Positions 1-64,000 of a stretch of 64,000 bases of DNA are shown here, piece after piece; the first letter of the stretch is position 1, and each line of letters opens with the position of its first letter. Location: the NCBI GenBank assembly GCA_022376925.1, contig JAIOJX010000032.1, positions 115,483,979-115,547,978 on the forward strand. Reading direction: 5' to 3'. The position numbers and the translations under genes were made by a program. The DNA comes from Tragulus kanchil (lineage: Eukaryota; Chordata; Mammalia; Artiodactyla; Tragulidae). The notes below the pieces were generated by a model. That model saw only the letters and a list, made by a program, of their open reading frames with translations, did no database searches and was not told where the DNA came from.

Positions 1-925
1 AAGCATCTTATTATAAGTTAGGCTTAAGTTGCCCCAGTGAACCTGAGATGTTATTCTCAGCCTTCCCCAGGAACTACTACTTCTGTTCCTGTGTTTAGTC
101 CAGACTAATATTAGCTTTCCACCCAGGTTCCCTAGTATTCCACAAGGTCTTTTTTAATGTATTTCTAATAACCAGTACTGATTGAGACAATGATACTGAA
201 AATGGAGGAAGGGAGGAGTAGGGATATCTTAAAGGCAACATGGACTGGATTCAACATCCAGGTAAATAGGATGAGTGAGAGTGAAGAAGAGGAAGATGAG
301 GAAGAAACCAGTTCCAGAATGTCCAGATACAATGACTGGATTTGATAGTCATGTTGCCATTCACTTAGGGAGCATAAGGAAAGAGATAAATTTATTTATT
401 TGGAATAAATTCATTTTAAATTTGAGGTGCTTGGAGAACACTTGCATAGATCTCTGACACACAGTTGGGTCTGGAACTGAGGACAAAAGTCAGAATTTTG
501 GAGTTACTAGTGTAGAGATGATCTTTGAAGCCCTGTTTCTGTTCCCTTCTAAATCTGTAAACAGCTAGAACATTTTCTGTCTCCCTTTCTGAAACCCTAC
601 TCATCAAAATCGACATGAAAGACAGGAATAAAATTTCTAAAACTGCTATTCATCCCAGGATTAATCTTCTTTTAATCCCAGGAGTAGATCTAGGTTTTGC
701 TGTGCTCCTCACATCCTTGAAACCGTTTATTAGCCTCTAGAAGTGGCCTTAGCTAGACCCTGCCTTGGCCTCTTGGGATTGGTGGTTCAGTTTGGACTGT
801 CATCCAGCTCTTCATCTAGCACTGCTCCATGCTCAGTTTGTGATTTGCTCTGACAGCTCCATACCCTGAGATTATCTGGCATACAGCATCTTGCTGCTTA
901 TCCATGAGGAAAGTCTGGATGCCAA
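1..925. other. Intron or upstream sequence, nothing recognised
   Basis: The AT-rich sequence shows no exon, splice pair or repeat that I can name. It presumably belongs to an intron upstream of exon a. A purine-rich patch near 278-305 gives a basic short open frame without meaning. Confidence 0.4.
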
Positions 926-929
926 AATA

Positions 930-1035
930 AAGGTAACTTGACGAGTCAGGTCAGGAACTATGTCTTACAAATTTCTGAGTCTCTGTCGTCAAGCACGGTA
1001 TGGGGAAATCATAATGATTTGTTAAATGAATAAAG
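930..1035 (+). mobile_element. Possible L2 3' end fragment
   Basis: The stretch with caggaactatgtcttac and later ttgttaaatgaataaa resembles the end of L2 elements. It is weak and short. Confidence 0.35.
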
Positions 1036-1099
1036 CCATGCATATGCTAGTGATGAAACAGGGACCAGTGTAGGAGTTAGCAGAGGAGAATGAGAAGAG

Positions 1100-1700
1100 G
1101 CTAGCAAGTAACTATAAAATTGAGTTTAAAGAAGTTAACTGTCAACAGTGTTAAATATTGTGGAAGATACATACCAGAACTAACATAGAAAAGAAATTGG
1201 GGGAAATGGAGACTAGACAGAGAGAAGATGTTAAAAAATTATTAATATCATCACAGGAATAGAAGACAGTATTGTAACCATGAAATAAAAATTGGATGCT
1301 ATAAAAACAAATTCATAGAACAGGAAGGATTAATGAATATTATAAATATAGTGGCAAAAAATATAAAAGTAAGTGATGGGAAATAATGGGAAGGAAAGTT
1401 CCTACAGAGTATAGCAAGAAGACAAAGAAATTAAGAAAAAGAAGATGGAAAAGAGATGGAAAAAGTATGTTAAATATGTTAAAAATCAAGAGAATGAGTC
1501 CTGGAATTCCAGTGTTTGAATAGGGGTTCCAGAAATAAAAAATTGAAAAGAAAACAAATTGAAGAATATCTTCTAGAACAAAAACATTTAAGTTTCCGAA
1601 GTGAAAGAATTCCACTAAATTCCAAGCAATGGAAAAAGAAAAACCTTTGAATAAATGATACTAGATCAGTTGGAAACTTATTCTGTTGAAAAAAAAAAAG
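1100..1700 (+). mobile_element. Probable old L1/HAL1-like fragment
   Basis: A-rich sequence with gttccagaaataaaaaattg and gaagaatatcttctagaac resembles the part of old L1 or HAL1 copies that reads ggagttccagaaag. It is highly diverged and its edges are uncertain. Confidence 0.4.
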
Positions 1701-1779
1701 CTTGATTCCAGCGTCATGCTGTACAGAAAAGTTAATTGTTTATTAACGATAAACGTGACAAGTAAAACAATAAAGCACA

Positions 1780-2760
1780 TAGATAATATGAAACTATTTT
1801 CAGAAAAAAAATTTTTCATGTTCTTATGGTAGAGATAATTTCTTAAATAGGAGAAGATTGATAAATTGGTCTACCTTAAAGTTTTTAAACTTCTGTTTAT
1901 CAAAGGGCACCATTTAAAAAGGTAAACAAATAATGGGCAAAGATAACTACAATACATATAACTGACAAAGGGCTTGCATCCTTATTACATTAAGAACTCG
2001 TAAAAATGGAAAAATGGGCAAGAGACATTAAAAAGGCAAAAAGGATATCCAGGTGGTTAATAAACATATTGAAAGGCACTTTAATTAGTAATAAGGAAAA
2101 TGCAAATTAAAACCTCTGTGAGATACTGCCACATAGCCACCAGCATGGCTAAACTTATTAAACTATGAGTATCAGATATTGGTGAGGATATTGAGCAACT
2201 GAAACTAATATCTTGCAGATAGGAGTGCATATCGTTACAGTCACTTTGGGAAATTGTTGGGTCTCATCTAACTAAAGTAGAACATATGTGTACCCTATGA
2301 CCCAGAAATTCTTCTCCCAGAGGCTCCTCTATGGAAGTGAACAACATAATTTGTGAGAGTCTGAAATAAAAACAGTCCAAATGTCCATCAGCAGTAAAAT
2401 GGCTTAATAAATTAATATGTTCCTATAATGAAATATTGTATGTCAATGAAAATAAATTGAGTATTGCTAAACACAAAAATACAAGTGAATTTTACAAACT
2501 TGGTGTTTAAGTGAAAGAAGCCAGACACAAAGAATAAATCTTCTATTAGTCCATTTATGTAAAGTTCAAAAACAAGTCCCTAGTGTTAGAGGTCAGGATA
2601 GTAGTTAATATGGGAAAAGAGGAAGGGAGATAGTGTCTGCGAAGGGGCTTCGAGGCTGCTGGTAATATTCGCTTTTCTTGACTTCTATAATAGTTACACT
2701 GTTATAATTGCTATGTGAATTCATTAGGCTTTACAGTTAAGATTTGTGTACTTTTCACAA
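1780..2760 (+). mobile_element. L1 (old, L1M type), 3' part
   Basis: The order of recognised L1 ORF2-end and 3'UTR phrases is correct: caaagggcaccatttaaaaa, aatgcaaattaaaacctctg, tatgacccagaaattcttct, ccaaatgtccatcagcag, gaaagaagccagacacaaag. It is diverged by many substitutions, so it is an old mammalian insertion. Confidence 0.8.
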
Positions 2761-2794
2761 TTCATATTTCAATTCAAATGTTAATTTATTTTTT

Positions 2795-2915
2795 AAAAGG
2801 ATTTTTTTTGGCTGCACTGGCTTGTTGGATCTTAGAACCCCAACAAGGGATCAGACCTGTGCCCGCTGCAATAGAAGCACAGTCTTAACCACTGGACTGC
2901 CAAGGAATTCTCCAA
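2795..2915 (-). mobile_element. CHR-1-like tRNA SINE
   Basis: Read on the minus strand it begins ggagaattccttggcagtcc and holds a box A-like and a diverged box B region, with an A-rich tail (reverse of ttttttttggctgcactgg). Confidence 0.75.
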
Positions 2916-3137
2916 AATTTTAATTTAACTTAAAAACTAATGTCTTTGTGTGTGCTTGCATATGTGTACACACGTAGGTGTATATATAGAACAAAAAGAT
3001 GGGAAGAAAATATACTGTGGTATTAACAAGGGTAACTTATGGCTGGAGGCAGTATTAAATGGATTTTTATTTTCTTTATGCTTTAGTACATTTCTATAAT
3101 AAGCGTGTATTGTTTTTATAATTTAAAAAAGGATGTT

Positions 3138-3410
3138 GGGCTTCCCTGGTGGTCCAGTGGGTAAAGAGTCCACCTTGCAGTGCAAGGGGCACCAATTTGA
3201 TCCCTGGCCTGGGAAGATCCCACGTGCCGTGAAGTGACTGGACCCATGTGTCTAATTACAAGCCAGCGCTCTGGAGCACATGCACCCAGAGCTGATGCTC
3301 TGCAACAAGAGAGGCCACTGCAGTGGAGGCCCACACAGGCCGAAGACTAGAGATGGATGAAAATAAATAAATAAAAAATCAATAAAAGAGGCCAAAATTT
3401 TTTTAAAAAG
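3138..3410 (+). mobile_element. Young tRNA SINE, type A
   Basis: It starts gggcttccctggtggtccag, has box A tggtccagtgg and a box B-like segment, then the body and the tail aataaaagaggccaaaattt. It is flanked by the target duplication aaggatgtt at 3129-3137 and 3411-3419. Confidence 0.88.
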
Positions 3411-3875
3411 AAGGATGTTTACGAATGAAAGAAAAATTGGTTCCACAGATTTATCAGTCCTCTCGGAATAGGTCTCATTGTTATAGTCTCTATGCTAACT
3501 TAGAGCCTTGACCCACATGGTAATTTGTTTCATAATTATTTATATAAACATCGTTTCTATTTTAGCTTCACTTGTCACCATTTGTCTTATAATCCTGTAG
3601 AAACTTTCATACAAAAATGTTCAAGTGTCATTTATATTGACTGAATCTACTTTACCACTCCTGAGGGTAATTAGTTTTGTATTCATCTCTCTTTATAGAA
3701 AGACTAAAATGTTCTAACCAGTGAACACATATAGTGATATTTTTATCTTTGGTTTTTGATCAAAGGGTTTTTTTTAAAGACTTTGCCTGGGAGTTAGTGA
3801 GAGAGCTAGAGAAACTAGTTGTGAACTCTAGGCCTGGTGTATCTAATTAAAATTACGTTTGCTTTTATTCAGTCA

Positions 3876-4086
3876 GGGGCTTCCCCTATGGCTCAGCGGT
3901 AAAGAATTCACCTCAGTGCAGGAGACACAGGTTCAGTCCGTGGGTTGGGAAGACCCCTTGGAGAAGGGAATGGCAACCCACTCCAATATTCTTGCCTGAA
4001 GAATTCTATGGATAGAGGAGCCTGGCGGGCTATAGTCCATGGAGGTCACAAAGAGTCAGACACAACTAAGTGACTTTCACTTTCAC
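3876..4086 (+). mobile_element. Bov-tA SINE (copy in D1 first half)
   Basis: A tRNA-like head (ggctcagcggtaaagaattc) is fused to a Bov-A tail (gaagggaatggcaacccact ... ccaatattcttgcctg ... gtcagacacaactaagtgac). This composite is ruminant-specific. Confidence 0.9.
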
Positions 4087-4985
4087 TTGATACGAGGACA
4101 AGAAGAAAGACAGGCTGACGAAACATGACATGAATTTGTAACCGATTGCATGAGCACACGTATAGAGTATTGACTTTATAGTCTTTTGTCACTTGGAGAG
4201 ACAATTCTAAAAACTTATCACAGGGCTGTGTCTTTGAGAAAGTGAGAGAAGAAGAGTCAGTTGCCATTACACAAATATTTCCAAGGTGCCTGTCACATCA
4301 CCAGCCCTGTGCTATAGGGGATTCAGCAGTGAGCAAAGAGCTAACAGCTTACTAGGGAAGAGGGATGCATAAATAACTAACACTGTGTTTAAAGTGATAT
4401 CATTGAAGTGAGCCATACAAAAGGTATTCTGAGTGTAAATTTATAAAATTATATGTAAAATTATATCACCCAGTATATAACCCTGCCTGTGCTATAGGTG
4501 GCAAGTTTCTAGAAATTTTTAAGTGTTGACTCCCCTTGAGAAACTACAATTTAAAATAAACTTTAAAAAGAGAATCTTTCATTTTCTAAGTATTTTTAAA
4601 AATTTTAAAATAATATGTGTGCTTTAAGACTTACTTGAACCTCAAAGAAAAACAAAATAGAAAAAAATGTCATTTTCCTAGGGGAAAAAAATCTGTCACT
4701 ATTTTCATGTTTGTGCTTTCTTCCCCCAGGATGGTCTTTGTAGACCTTGGGAGAGGATACAACTGAGAGTTTGGTGAACTTGAAACTAGCTCTAGCTCTC
4801 TTACATTTTTAGGACCACACAATTGACAAAGCCCCTATTAAGGTGGAATACCTGTCTGTTTCACATATAGTGATATTTTTATCTTTGGTTTTGATCAAAG
4901 GGTCCAGGTGAGAGAGCTAGAGAAACTAGTTGTGAACTCTAGGCCTGGTGTATCTAATTAAAATTACGTTTGCTTTTATTCAGTC

Positions 4986-5196
4986 AGGGCTTCCCTATGG
5001 CTCAGCGGTAAAGAATTCACCTCAGTGCAGGAGACACAGGTTCAGTCCGTGGGTTGGGAAGACCCCTTGGAGAAGGGAATGGCAACCCACTCCAATATTC
5101 TTGCCTGAAGAATTCTATGGATAGAGGAGCCTGGCGGGCTATAGTCCATGGAGGTCACAAAGAGTCAGACACAACTAAGTGACTTTCACTTTCACT
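4986..5196 (+). mobile_element. Bov-tA SINE (copy in D1 second half)
   Basis: This is the same element as at 3876-4086, repeated by duplication D1 with single-base run differences at its 5' end. Confidence 0.9.
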
Positions 5197-6003
5197 TGAT
5201 ACGAGGACAAGAAGAAAGACAGGCTGACGAAACATGACATGAATTTGTAACCGATTGCATGAGCACACGTATAGAGTATTGACTTTATAGTCTTTTGTCA
5301 CTTGGAGAGACAATTCTAAAAACTTATCACAGGGCTGTGTCTTTGAGAAAGTGAGAGAAGAAGAGTCAGTTGCCATTACACAAATATTTCCAAGGTGCCT
5401 GTCACATCACCAGCCCTGTGCTATAGGGGATTCAGCAGTGAGCAAAGAGCTAACAGCTTACTAGGGAAGAGGGATGCATAAATAACTAACACTGTGTTTA
5501 AAGTGATATCATTGAAGTGAGCCATACAAAAGGTATTCTGAGTGTAAATTTATAAAATTATATGTAAAATTATATCACCCAGTATATAACCCTGCCTGTG
5601 CTATAGGTGGCAAGTTTCTAGAAATTTTTAAGTGTTGACTCCCCTTGAGAAACTACAATTTAAAATAAACTTTAAAAAGAGAATCTTTCATTTTCTAAGT
5701 ATTTTTAAAAATTTTAAAATAATATGTGTGCTTTAAGACTTACTTGAACCTCAAAGAAAAACAAAATAGAAAAAAATGTCATTTTCCTAGGGGAAAAAAA
5801 TCTGTCACTATTTTCATGTTTGTGCTTTCTTCCCCCAGGATGGTCTTTGTAGACCTTGGGAGAGGATACAACTGAGAGTTTGGTGAACTTGAAACTAGCT
5901 CTAGCTCTCTTACATTTTTAGGACCACACAATTGACAAAGCCCCTATTAAGGTGGAATACCTGTCTGTTTCTGGATATACTCACAGAGGGCTGCTCCCGC
6001 TGA

Positions 6004-63904
<57,901 letters not shown>

Positions 63905-64000
63905 TAGTAGAGCTCTCGTGTTCCTATCACCTATGGCCCAGGAAAGGGCGGACTGCTGGTGGAAGATGGCTCTGTTCAGCCTGACCAAGCTCTGCCCTCG

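Larger units (their letters stand above)
3726..5970. repeat. Direct duplication D1 (about 1109 bp unit)
   Basis: Copy 1 is 3726-4861 and copy 2 is 4862-5970. The unit carries one Bov-tA SINE. Copy 2 begins with a compressed stretch (ggtccaggtgagagagc against 35 more bases in copy 1 at 3765-3805). The rest differs only by single bases in runs (for example gggcttcccc against ggcttccc). Confidence 0.95.

Overview
The window is mammalian nuclear DNA, almost certainly from a ruminant artiodactyl. It shows GT-AG introns, L1, L2 and MIR remnants, many tRNA-derived CHR-type SINEs, and several Bov-tA/Bov-A units, which are known only from ruminants. The species cannot be fixed. A young SINE family (called types A and B here) is abundant and I do not recall it from cattle. 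I recognised no BovB LINE. A lineage away from cattle, for example an early-branching ruminant, is possible but is only a guess.

One gene crosses the window on the + strand: a ZSWIM4/5/6-family gene, best matched from memory to ZSWIM5 (zinc finger SWIM-type containing 5). Eleven consecutive coding exons (called a to k) code for about 581 residues downstream of the SWIM zinc finger. The 5' exons and probably the last exon lie outside. Exon positions, best copy: a 7167-7315, b 9043-9193, c 22212-22391, d 30841-31017, e 33560-33706, f 35332-35469, g 37044-37304, h 37540-37675, i 38496-38653, j 62003-62166, k 63752-63833. Phases join in frame across every intron.

The strongest anomaly is structural. 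Sixteen pairs of nearly identical direct repeats, each 1.06-1.12 kb, lie back to back across unrelated sequence. They add about 17.6 kb, or 27 percent of the window. They duplicate exons a, b, d, e, j and part of f. Some copies have garbled junction bases, a 2-bp frameshift (exon d) or a truncated exon (exon f). Equal length, near-identity, damaged ends and roughly kilobase-spaced starts all point to an assembly or consensus artefact rather than biology. The gene is probably intact in the animal.

Layout. 1-3725: upstream intron with an old L1 and SINEs. 3726-10636: exons a and b in overlapping duplications, with a minus-strand L1 between. 10581-22211: intron with L2, CHR, Bov-tA and young SINEs. 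22212-31017: exons c and d, a three-unit SINE array and two microsatellites. 31018-38653: compact exons e to i. 38654-62002: a 23-kb intron packed with nested L1, Bov-A and SINE copies, a 449-bp mariner/Tigger-like element with perfect inverted ends, and a pogo/Tigger transposase relic. 62003-63833: exons j and k. Most long open frames here are readings through SINEs and are not genes.
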